Below are positions 1 through 8,390 of a DNA stretch of 64,000 bases, piece after piece (the first letter of the stretch is position 1; every line of letters begins with the position of its first letter). The translations under genes and the position numbers were made by a program. Under the pieces are notes generated by a model. The model did not search any database, was not told the DNA's origin, and saw only the letters and a program-made list of their open reading frames with translations. The DNA is taken from assembly GCF_002266465.3 (NCBI RefSeq), contig NZ_CP029427.2, positions 744,001 through 808,000 of the forward strand. Reading direction: 5' to 3'. The DNA is from Bradyrhizobium symbiodeficiens (GTDB lineage: Bacteria; Pseudomonadota; Alphaproteobacteria; Rhizobiales; Xanthobacteraceae).

Positions 1-18
1 TCACCGCCCTCGCGGAAA

Positions 19-87
19 CTCTCCCTCACCCTACCCTCTCAGGGTGAGCTATGCTCATCCCGACCCCGCAGGCGGGGCGAGGGAGTG
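19..87. repeat. Interspersed palindromic repeat, upstream of antiporter gene
   Basis: Nested inverted repeat. CTCCCTC at 21-27 pairs with GAGGGAG at 79-85, and an inner CCCCGC/GCGGGG hairpin lies at about 64-77. It resembles the palindromic elements found between many genes of this window. No function can be read from it. It lies 60 bases upstream of the antiporter start. Confidence 0.5.
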
Positions 88-146
88 CCCGGCCGGTGGC
101 CCCCTGACCGAACTCGCCGACCACCTGGAGTAACCCGCAACACCGC

Positions 147-1941
147 ATGGCTTCCCTCGACTCCGTCAGCATCGCCATATTGCTCGGCGCCGTCCTCGTG
201 ATGGCCGGTATCCTGTCGAGCCTGCTTGCGCTGCGCTTCGGCGCGCCCTTGCTGCTCGTCTTCCTTTTGATCGGCATGCTCGCCGGCGATTCCGGCCCCG
301 GCCAGCTCCAGTTCGACGACGTCCGCACCACCTATCTGGTCGGCTCCGTCGCGCTGGCCCTGATCCTGTTCGACGGCGGCCTGAAGACGCGCTTTGCCAG
401 CATCCGCACCGTGCTCGCGCCGTCCGTGGTGCTCGCGACCGTCGGCGTGCTCTTGACCGCGCTGATCACGGCGCCGTTCGCGAAATACGCGCTCGACCTC
501 AACTGGACGGAGTCGTTGCTGGTCGGCGCCGTGGTCGCCTCGACCGACGCCGCCGCGGTGTTCCTGCTGGTGCACACCCAGGGCCTGCGCCTGCGCCCGC
601 GCGTCGGTGCGACGCTGGAGGCGGAATCCGGCACCAACGATCCTTTCGCGATCTTCCTGACCCTGATGCTGGTCGAATACATCTCGCTGGGATCGAGCTC
701 CGCAGGCCACGTGCTGATGGAGTTCGTCCAGGAGGCGGTGCTGGGCGCCGTCGTCGGCGTCATCGGCGGGCGTCTGGTCGTGCTCGCGCTCAACAAGGTC
801 GCGCTGCCGCAGGGACTGCACGCGCCGTTCGTCACGACCGCGGCGCTCGTGATCTTCGGCGGCTCGCAGATCATGCACGCCTCCGGCTTTCTCGCGGTCT
901 ATCTGGCCGGCATCATCATCGGCAATCGACCGACCCGCGCACATAATTCGGTGGTGACCTTCCTCGATGCCGCGACCTGGCTGGCGCAGATCGTGATGTT
1001 CGTGCTGCTCGGCCTGCTGGTCTCGCCGAGCCGGCTCGGCGCCAGCGTCTTGCCGGCGGTCGGGATCGCCTTCGTGCTGATGCTGGTGGCGCGGCCGATC
1101 GCGGTGTTCGTGTGCCTGGCGCCGTTCCGCTTCAACTGGCGTGAAAGGATCTTCATCGCCTGGACCGGCCTGCGCGGCGCGGGTCGCGATCTTCCTGGCC
1201 TCGATCCCGATGCTGGTCGGCCTGTCCAAGGCCTATCTCTATTTCGACGTCGCCTTCGTCGTCGTCATCATCTCGCTGTTGCTGCAAGGCTGGACGCTGG
1301 GGCCGGCGGCTCGCAAGCTGCACGTCGCGCTGCCGCGCGCCGAGCGTGGCCCGCGTCGTGTCGAGCTGGATCTGCCCGGCCAGCTCGAGCAGCAGCTGGT
1401 CGGCTATCCGGTGCGGCCCAAGAGCCTGTATTTCCGCCGCGGCCTGATCCCGTCCTGGTCCAGGCCGACGCTGGTGATCCGCAACGAGAACATCCTGACG
1501 CCGCTGGAGGCCGACCCGATCGCGCCCGGCGACTACATCTACCTGCTGGCCCCGCCGGAAAAGGCCGAGTCGCTCGACCGCTTCTTCGTCGACATGCAGC
1601 CGAGCTCGGCGCCCGATCCGCATCTGCTCGGCGACTTCTTGGTCTCCGGCGAGCACACGCTGGCCGAGCTTGCCGAGATCTACGGCATCAAGGTCGGCGA
1701 GGATGAGAGCAAGCTGACGCTCGCCGACTATTTCGACGTCCATCTCGACCGCGCCCCGAAAGAGGGCGCCGAGCTGCCGCTGGACGAGATCGTGCTGGTC
1801 GCGCGCAGCATCTCCGGCGGCCGCGTCAACGTCGTCGGCCTGCGCCTTCCGGAAGAAGACGAGACGCCGCCGACGCCGACGCGCGTGCAGGCGCTGCGAA
1901 AGAAGCTCGCGGAGGTCTGGACGTCGGTGGCGGGGGTTTAG
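147..1941 (+). pseudogene. K+/H+ antiporter (CPA family, NhaP2/CvrA-like), frameshifted
   Basis: Inner-membrane cation/proton antiporter of the NhaP2 (CvrA) type, which exchanges monovalent cations for protons. The first frame, from ATG 147, encodes about 345 residues of membrane-spanning Na_H_exchanger domain ending in the conserved RIFIAWTGLRGA. The family continuation VAIFLASIPMLVGLS appears in the next frame and runs to 1941 with a TrkA_C-like region and a CorC/HlyC-type C-terminal domain. One extra G in the GGG at 1181-1183 accounts for the shift. Removing it restores a protein of about 597 residues, the usual family size. Both halves keep good coding character. The break is therefore either recent or a sequencing error. 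It is convergent with modC. Confidence 0.85.
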
Positions 1942-1950
1942 GGACGCTAT

Positions 1951-2066
1951 CGTGTCCCGGACGCGTTGCAACGCGTAAGCGTTGCTGCGCACAGCCGGGA
2001 TCCATGATGGATGTGGGCCCCGGCTCTGCGTCGCATCACTGCGTGCTGTGTCGCGTCCGGGGCACG
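1951..2066. repeat. Interspersed palindromic repeat between convergent genes (family with the 55.7 kb copy)
   Basis: Element whose ends are inverted copies (CGTGTCCCGGACGCG at the left, CGCGTCCGGGGCACG at the right), with internal GCCGGG/CCCGGC and GCG-rich arms. A shorter relative lies at 55724-55779. It fills the gap between the antiporter stop and the modC stop. Confidence 0.6.
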
Positions 2067-2096
2067 AAAGGCACTGCGTTCCATCTTGCTACAGCC

Positions 2097-2759
2097 TCAC
2101 GACAGCACCTTCACCCCGCCAAGACTCGTTACCCGCCCCTGTTTCAGCATCACGATCTGCGTCGCCAGCTGGCGCAGCTCGGCGGCGTCGTGGCTGACAT
2201 AGACCATGGGGACATTGGCCTCGTCGCGCAGCCGCACCAGGTAGGGCAGGATCTCGAGCTTGCGGCCCTCGTCGAGCGCGCCGAGCGGCTCGTCGAGCAA
2301 CAGCAGCCGCGGCTTTGCCAGCAGCGCGCGTCCGAGCGCGACGCGCTGGCGCTCGCCGCCGGAGAGCTTTCCGGGGCGGCGGCCGAGCAGGGTGCCGATA
2401 TCGAGCAGGTCGATGACGCGTGTGTGCTGCGCGGGATCGGACGCCAGGCGGTTCATCTTTCGTCCATAGTCGAGATTCTGCGCGACGTTGAGATGCGGGA
2501 ATAGCCGCGCGTCCTGGAACACGTAGCCGATGCGGCGACGCCAGGCCGGGACATGGATCCCGGCCGCGGTGTCGTCGACGGTTTCGCCGTCGAGCACGAT
2601 GGTGCCGCGGTCGGGCCGCAGCAGCCCCGCGATCATGTTGACCAGCGACGTCTTGCCGGCGCCGGAGGCGCCGAACAGGCCGATGACCCGGCCTTCGCCG
2701 GTGAAGGATGCTTGAAGCGAGAATTCACCGAGTTGCTTCTCGACGTCGACGCGCAGCAT
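2097..2759 (-). CDS. modC: Molybdate ABC transporter ATP-binding protein ModC
   Basis: ATPase subunit that drives molybdate import with ModB and ModA. The protein has 220 residues with all nucleotide-binding motifs: Walker A GASGAGKT (30-37), signature LSGGERQ (132-138), Walker B LLLLDE (152-157) and the H-loop His at about 190. Many ModC proteins are about 350 residues, with a C-terminal TOBE/Mop molybdate-binding domain. That domain is absent here, because the stop follows shortly after the ATPase core. The ATG start lies 2 bases after the modB stop, so the genes are translationally close. Last gene of modABC. Confidence 0.93.
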   Translation of the reverse strand: MLRVDVEKQLGEFSLQASFTGEGRVIGLFGASGAGKTSLVNMIAGLLRPDRGTIVLDGETVDDTAAGIHVPAWRRRIGYVFQDARLFPHLNVAQNLDYGRKMNRLASDPAQHTRVIDLLDIGTLLGRRPGKLSGGERQRVALGRALLAKPRLLLLDEPLGALDEGRKLEILPYLVRLRDEANVPMVYVSHDAAELRQLATQIVMLKQGRVTSLGGVKVLS

Positions 2760-2761
2760 GG

Positions 2762-3457
2762 TCAATTCCCGTGCAGGCGCTGCGTAGCGCGGCGGGCGAA
2801 CCATTCGGCGGCGATCAGTGTGCCCAGCGCCAGCACGATCGAGACGATCACGAGCCGGCCGGCCGCGGCATCGCCGTCGGGCGTCTGGATCAGCGAATAG
2901 ATCGCCGAGGAAATCGTCTGGGTCTCGCCGGGAATGTTGGAGACGAAGGTGATGGTCGCGCCGAACTCGCCGATCGCCTTGGCAAAGCCGAGCACCATGC
3001 CGGCGAGCACGCCGGGCAGCGCCAGCGGCAGCGTCACCGTGAAGAACACTTTCCAGGGTGCGGCGCCGAGCGTCTCGGCGGCCTGCTCGAGCCGGCGGTC
3101 GATCGCCTCGATCGACAGCCGCATCGGCCGCACCAGCAGCGGGAACGACATGACGCCGCAGGCCAGCGCCGCGCCGGTCCAGCGAAACGAGAACACGATT
3201 CCGAGATGGTCGGCGAGGAAGCCGCCGACGAGGCCGCGGCGGCCGAACGTCAGCAAGAGCAGATAGCCGGTGACGACCGGCGGCAGCACCAGCGGCAGAT
3301 GCACGATGGCGTCGAGCATCGACTTGCCCCAGAAATCGCGCCGCGCCAGCAGCCACGCCAGCGCGATACCGAATGGCGTCGCCACCAGCGTTGCGATGAT
3401 CGCGACCCTGAGCGAGAGCAGGATCGCGGTCCATTCGGCGGGAGAGATGTCTGGCAT
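2762..3457 (-). CDS. modB: Molybdate ABC transporter permease ModB
   Basis: Inner-membrane permease of the molybdate transporter, 231 residues, with about five hydrophobic segments. The EAA loop is visible as EQAAETLGAAPWKVFFTVTL followed by LPGVLAGMVLGFAKAIGEFGAT, typical of ModB/CysT permeases. I chose the ATG at 3457 (MPDISPAEW), 13 bases after the modA stop, over an upstream in-frame start that would add 45 arginine/proline-rich residues unlike the family. It sits between modA and modC in one operon. Confidence 0.93.
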   Translation of the reverse strand: MPDISPAEWTAILLSLRVAIIATLVATPFGIALAWLLARRDFWGKSMLDAIVHLPLVLPPVVTGYLLLLTFGRRGLVGGFLADHLGIVFSFRWTGAALACGVMSFPLLVRPMRLSIEAIDRRLEQAAETLGAAPWKVFFTVTLPLALPGVLAGMVLGFAKAIGEFGATITFVSNIPGETQTISSAIYSLIQTPDGDAAAGRLVIVSIVLALGTLIAAEWFARRATQRLHGN

Positions 3458-3470
3458 CAAATGGTGAATA

Positions 3471-4256
3471 TCAGATTGTCGGGCTGACCAGGAACTTGAA
3501 GCCGTATTTCTCCAAAATGGTCTTGGCGGCGGAGGAGCGCAGGAAGGCGAGATAGTCGCTGGTCCCGGCCTTCGCAATTGTGGTCGCGGCAACCGGATAG
3601 ATGATCGCGGGATGCGACTCCGCCGGGAATGTGCCGACGATCTTGACCCCGGGCTCGACCTTGGCGTCGGTGGAATAGACGATGCCGAGATTGGCCTCGC
3701 CGCGCGCCACCAGCGTCAGCGCCGCACGCACGCTCTCGGCCATGGCGAATTTCGGCTCGGCGGCCTGCCATGCCCCGAGGCTCGTAAGCGCCGCCTTGGC
3801 GTATTTGCCCACCGGCACCGACTTGACGTCCCCGGTTGCGATCCTGCCGTCGCCGGCGAGTTTGGCCAGGTCGAAACCTTGCGCGATGGTGACGTTGTCG
3901 ATCTTGGAATCCTTCGGCGCGATCAGTACGATGCTGTTGCCGAGCAGATTGACTCTGGAAGGCTCGTTGACGGTCTTCCTGGAGATCGCGTAGTCCATCC
4001 AGTCCGTGTCGGCCGAGACGAACACGTCGGCCGGCGCGCCCTGTTCGATCTGTTTGGCCAGCACCGAGCTCGCGGCATAACTGACCGAGAACTTGACGCC
4101 GGTCTTGGCGGTGTAGGCGGCGTCGATCTCGTCGAGCGCGTTCTTCATCGAGGCCGCGGCGAACACGGTGATGGTCTTGTCCTCGGCGGCGGCCGGCGCG
4201 AGGCTTGCACCCGCGAGGATCACGAAGGCGGCGAAAAGTCCTGAAATACGTAACAT
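3471..4256 (-). CDS. modA: Molybdate-binding periplasmic protein ModA
   Basis: Solute-binding protein that captures molybdate or tungstate in the periplasm and delivers it to ModB. The protein has 261 residues. A Sec signal peptide (MLRISGLFAAFVILAGASLA, cleavage near AAAEDK) is followed by the ModA core TVFAAASMKNALDEI, SYAASSVLAKQIEQGAPADV and SADTDWMD, which matches the oxyanion-binding Ser/Ala segments of the family. ATG 4256 was chosen because the signal peptide begins there. First gene of modABC. I could not identify a convincing ModE-type palindrome upstream. Confidence 0.93.
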   Translation of the reverse strand: MLRISGLFAAFVILAGASLAPAAAEDKTITVFAAASMKNALDEIDAAYTAKTGVKFSVSYAASSVLAKQIEQGAPADVFVSADTDWMDYAISRKTVNEPSRVNLLGNSIVLIAPKDSKIDNVTIAQGFDLAKLAGDGRIATGDVKSVPVGKYAKAALTSLGAWQAAEPKFAMAESVRAALTLVARGEANLGIVYSTDAKVEPGVKIVGTFPAESHPAIIYPVAATTIAKAGTSDYLAFLRSSAAKTILEKYGFKFLVSPTI

Positions 4257-4458
4257 GGGAGCGCTCCGTGCGAGTCCGCGCGCGCAGGATGCACGCACAG
4301 GTCCGGCGTTGGTGGGTCAGGTCGCGACGGGTGGAAGCGCTGTCCACGGGGCCCGGCTGCGGCTTACGGCCGGCAGGGATATCGCAACCGCGAAGATAGC
4401 AGGCTGGCGCCCGAGGTCAAACCTGGGTCGTCATCCCAAAAGCGTGGCCCAATCACCA

Positions 4459-4498
4459 CTGTCGTCCCGGATCGGCGCGCCCTTGTCCTGGACGACAG
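4459..4498. repeat. Short inverted repeat between modA and mepA
   Basis: Perfect 9-base arms, CTGTCGTCC at 4459-4467 and GGACGACAG at 4490-4498, in the gap between the modA start and the mepA stop. It could be a remnant of an interspersed element or form a hairpin 3' of mepA. There is no T tract. Confidence 0.4.
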
Positions 4499-4531
4499 CA
4501 TTGGGGGGTGGCAGCGCGGTCCCCACACACG

Positions 4532-5476
4532 CTACTGCTTCGCGTCCGCCGCATGCAGCACCGCCTTGCAGGCCGCCGGCATCTGCGCCAGCGTCATCGG
4601 CGGCTTCGGTTTCGGCGGCTCCGGCGGCGGCTTGGGGTGCAGCACCGCGTCGGAGAACCAATAGGCGAGATCGGCGGGCTTGCAGCCTTCGTCCTCGGCC
4701 TGTGACGGCTGGCCCTCGCATTCGCCGGCCCCTGCGGGGCAGCGCATGCGGATGTGGAAGTGGTAGTCGTGGCCCCACCAGGGGCGGATCTTCGACAGCC
4801 AGGCGCGGTTGCCCTTGGCCTCGCGGCACAGCGCCTTCTTGATCGCGGCATTGACGAAGATGCGCTGCACCGCCGGCTCCCGCGCCGCATCGCGCAGCAC
4901 CAGCACATGGCTCGGGGTGAACACCTTCGGATCGACGTCGAGCCGGTCCTGGCGCACCATCATCACCGCCGACATGTCCTCGCGCTCCTCGCGCGAGAGG
5001 CGGCGGTCCGGCGCCGGCGTCAGCCAGATGTCGGCGTCGAGACCGATCTGGTGGCTGGCATGGCCCGACAGCGCCGGGCCGCCGCGCGGCTGGGCGATGT
5101 CGCCGACCAGGATGCCGGGCCATCCCGCGTCCTTGTGCGCCCTGGCCGCGAGCCGCTTGATCAGCGCGATCATCTCGGGGTGGCCATAGCTGCGATTGCG
5201 CGACAGCCGCATCACCTGCCAATGGTCGCCGTTGACCGGGATCTGCTCGGCACCGCCGATGCAGCCCCTGGTGTAGGAACCGATGACATGGGCCGCCCCC
5301 TTCGACGGCAGCAGCTTGCGCGCGAACAGCTCCTTGGCGGCGATATCGGGGTCGTTGGGATTGGCCAGCGGCGGCAGCGGCTTCGCGTTGACACTGCCCT
5401 TGTCCTGGGCCAGCGCGCCGCCGGCGGCCAGGAGCGTCATGACGAGCAGGAGAGGGGTGAGGTGGCGGAGACTCAT
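4532..5476 (-). CDS. mepA: Penicillin-insensitive murein endopeptidase MepA (peptidase M74)
   Basis: Periplasmic zinc metallopeptidase that cleaves D-Ala-mDAP cross-links in peptidoglycan, insensitive to penicillin. The protein has 314 residues. It has a signal peptide at about 1-23 (LLLVMTLLAAGGALAQ) and the M74/LAS metal motifs: GHASHQIGLD at 138-147 (H139, H142, D147) and WWGHDYHFHIR at 233-243 (H236, H239, H241). The C-terminus is rich in Pro/Lys (about 283-296, PKPPPEPPKPKPP). All expected metal ligands are present. It is monocistronic, with gaps on both sides. Confidence 0.94.
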   Translation of the reverse strand: MSLRHLTPLLLVMTLLAAGGALAQDKGSVNAKPLPPLANPNDPDIAAKELFARKLLPSKGAAHVIGSYTRGCIGGAEQIPVNGDHWQVMRLSRNRSYGHPEMIALIKRLAARAHKDAGWPGILVGDIAQPRGGPALSGHASHQIGLDADIWLTPAPDRRLSREEREDMSAVMMVRQDRLDVDPKVFTPSHVLVLRDAAREPAVQRIFVNAAIKKALCREAKGNRAWLSKIRPWWGHDYHFHIRMRCPAGAGECEGQPSQAEDEGCKPADLAYWFSDAVLHPKPPPEPPKPKPPMTLAQMPAACKAVLHAADAKQ

Positions 5477-5889
5477 GCGCAGCCCTTATAGCCCAACACG
5501 GCGTCGGGGTTAAGAATTGGGCTGTGCTGCGGCGGACGACCTCACGGCGTCTTGACGGCCGTTGCCCCCGCGCGAAGGCGCCCGGCATGACGATCCCCGT
5601 ATTCAACAAGGTCGTCCCAAAGTCGTGGTTTTTTCGCGGAGCCAGCCGGATTCTTAACGGTGCGATAACCGTATCCTGCACTGACCAAAATTCGTGCGCG
5701 GAGCCGGGTTCGTTTCCATACCGTATGCAATCGGACCCGCGCCCGGAAATGGTTCATGTAGAGCGCGCGTTTTTGCAGCACCTTTCTCTTCGATTGAGCT
5801 GAAGCCGCAGGTTTGATGCGCCACACGGCCCGCTTGCGCCTCGCAAACAGGCACCAGCGCCGGGCGCTCGATGCTCGCAAGGCGGTGCC
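5477..5889. other. Intergenic stretch, no gene seen
   Basis: About 410 bases between the start of mepA (minus) and the c-di-GMP gene (plus), so it should carry both promoters. Short open frames here lack ribosome binding sites and family likeness. An eight-base T tract follows at about 5918-5925, inside the assigned N-terminus of the next gene, which makes that gene's start uncertain. Confidence 0.5.
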
Positions 5890-8188
5890 TTGGCTGGCGC
5901 GGCCACCCAAGATTACTTTTTTTTCAGACACTTGCCTCAAGAGTTGCGCCGTTGGGCGCGACTGGGACGAGTGAAGTTGGGTTTGGGGTTTCGAAAAACA
6001 GGAAAACGAAAGCAAAGCGTGCTTGCCCGGGCTGGCCAATCGCCGCGCAAGCCGCGCTTCGCGCGCGCGCCGCGCGCCCTTTCGGAACGCGAGGAAGTCC
6101 TGCGCAGCCGCGCCGAGGCGGAAGCTGCGATCGCGGACGCGCGCAAATCCCATGAGCGCCTGCGCCAGGCCATCGACATCCTGCCGCAGGGCATCGTGTT
6201 TCTAGACGCCGAAGGCCGCTACGTCCTCTGGAACAAGAAATACGCCGAGATCTACAGCAAGACCGCCGATCTGTTCGAGGAGGGCGCGCGTCTCGAAGAC
6301 ACGCTGCGCATCGGCGTTGCCCGCGGCGACTATCCCGAGGCCATCGGCCACGAGGACGAGTGGATCGCCGACCGCCTGCAAAGGCTCTATCAGCCCGGCG
6401 CCCGCCACGAGCAGAAGCTGTCGGACGGCCGCGTCATCCTGATCGACGAGCGACTGACCGACGATGGCGGCGTGGTCGGCCTGCGCGTCGACATCACCGA
6501 GCTGAAGCAGCGCGAGGCCTCGTTCCGCCTGCTGTTCGACGGCAATCCCGTTCCCATGATCGTCTGCGCGCTGGACGACGAGCGCATCCTCGGCGTCAAC
6601 GACGCCGCGGTCGCGCACTACGGCTACACCCGCGCCGAGTTCGAGCGGTTGACGATCCGCTCCCTGCAGGCCTTCGAGAGTGAACCGCCCTGGGTGGCGG
6701 ACCCGACTTGCGAGGAGCAGGCCGGCCGGACCTGGAAGCATGTCAAGGCCGACGGCGCGCTGATCGACCTTGCAATCTATTCCCGCGAATTGACCTATGC
6801 CGAGCGGCCGGCGGTGCTGCTCGCGCTGATGGACATCACCGAACGCAAGCGCGCCGAGGCGCGGCTCGCCTTCATGGCCCAGCACGACACCCTGACCGGC
6901 CTGCCCAACCGCAGCCTGCTGCGCCAGCAGGTCGACGAGATGCTGCTGCACACGCGGCGCAGCACCGACAAGGTCGCGCTGCTGATGCTGGGGCTCGACA
7001 GTTTCAAGTCGGTCAACGACACGCTCGGGCATACGGTCGGCGACAAGCTGCTGCGCGGCGTCGCCAAGCGGCTGCGCTCGACCTTGCGCGAGGAAGACGC
7101 GCTGGCGCGGCTCAACTCCGACGAGTTCGCGATCGTGCAGAGCGGCCTGGCGCGTCCCGAGGACGCGGTGATGCTGGCAAAACGTCTGCTTGCGGCGATC
7201 GCCGATCCCTATCTGCTCGACGGCCATTCCGTGGTGATCGGCGCCTCGATCGGAATCGCGATGGCGCCGGGCGATGGCGATGATTCCGAAAAGCTGCTCA
7301 AGAGCGCCGACATGGCGCTGTCGCGCGCCAAGCTGGACGCGCGCGGCACCTTCGCCTTCTTCGAGGCCGCGCTCGATGCCAAGGCGCAGAGCCGGCGCAA
7401 GATCGAGGTCGAGCTGCGCGACGCGATCCAGAACGACGTGCTGCGCCCCTATTACCAGCCGCTGATCGACCTCCAGAGCGGCCGCATCACCGGCTTCGAG
7501 GCGCTGGTGCGCTGGCCCCATGCCGACCGCGGCATGATCTCGCCGGCCGAGTTCATTCCGGTCGCCGAGGACACCGGCCTGATCAATCCGCCTCGGCGGG
7601 TTGATGCTGCGGCGGGCGTGCCTCGACGCTGCGAACTGGCCTGACGACGTCCGCGTTGCCGTCAATCTGTCGCCGCTTCAGTTCCGCAGCGGCAATCTGC
7701 TTTCAATCGTGACGGACGCCTTGAGACATTCCGGCCTGCCGCCGCGGCGGCTCGAGCTCGAGATCACCGAGACGCTGCTGCTGGAGAAGAGCGCGCAGGT
7801 GCTGGCGACGCTGCACGCCTTGCGCGCGCTCGGGGTGCGCATCTCGATGGACGATTTCGGCACCGGCTATTCCAGCCTCAGCTATCTGCGCAGTTTTCCG
7901 TTCGACAAGATCAAGATCGACCAGTCCTTCGTGCGCGATCTCGGCGCCAACCGCGAGGCCCAGGCGATCATCCGCTCCATAGTCAGCCTCGGCAAAGGCT
8001 TAGGCGTCACCATCACTGCCGAAGGTGTCGAGACCGAAGCCGAGCTCAGCTGCCTGCGCGCCGAGGGCTGCGACGAGGGCCAGGGTTTCCTGTTCAGCAA
8101 GGCCCGGCCCAACGCCGAGATCATCGGCCTGCTGGCGGCGCAGCGCGGGATTGATGGGGATGAAGAAGACGCCGCGCTGGTTGCGTGA
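5890..8188 (+). pseudogene. PAS-PAS-GGDEF-EAL c-di-GMP signalling protein, frameshifted in the EAL domain
   Basis: Cytoplasmic sensor of cyclic di-GMP turnover. The order is a PAS domain (around IDILPQGIVFLDAEGRYVLW), a second PAS (FDGNPVPMIVCALDD), GGDEF, then EAL. The GGDEF signature is degenerate (LNSDEFA), so cyclase activity is unlikely. The EAL residues are all visible: FEALVRW, AVNLSP, LEITET, DDFGTG, KIKID, AEGVET, GQGF, as expected for a phosphodiesterase. After FIPVAEDTGLINP the frame shifts: an extra C at 7591-7592 moves the rest into a second frame ending at 8188. The repaired protein would be about 760 residues. The assigned start is a TTG at 5890. A GTG at 5971 or a later start is equally possible. 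Confidence 0.85.
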
Positions 8189-8213
8189 GCTTGCGATAGC
8201 CGGCCGCAAAAGC

Positions 8214-8356
8214 GGTGCGCTCCCTCTCCCGCTTGCGGGAGAGGGTTGGGGAGAGGGTTGGGGAGAGGGTGTCTCCACAATCGAGAACCCGCAAGAGGAT
8301 AGAACCCTCACCCGGCGCTTCGCGCCGACCTCTCCCGCAGGCGGGAGAGGTGCACC
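8214..8356. repeat. Interspersed palindromic repeat (copy A) between convergent genes
   Basis: Starts with GCTCCCTCTCCCGCTTGCGG and ends with an inverted CTCTCCCGC/GCGGGAGAGG hairpin. A 12-base unit TTGGGGAGAGGG is repeated in tandem at about 8244-8267. A diverged copy lies at 39779-39917 and a related element at 32125-32276. It fills the gap between the c-di-GMP gene and the convergent chemoreceptor gene. Confidence 0.7.
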
Positions 8357-8390
8357 GAGTTTGCGGCTCAACCTTTGAAATCAACTCACA

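Noticed and set aside
39..1229. 396-residue minus-strand frame
   Set aside because: Shadow of the antiporter gene, rich in Arg/Asp/His/Gln as is usual for antisense frames of GC-rich genes.
4380..4420. Possible ModE box upstream of modA
   Set aside because: The AT-rich patch lacks the paired TATA-type half-sites of ModE operators.
8244..8267. Tandem 12-base units as a possible CRISPR or microsatellite
   Set aside because: Only two units, inside an interspersed palindromic element. No spacers or cas genes.
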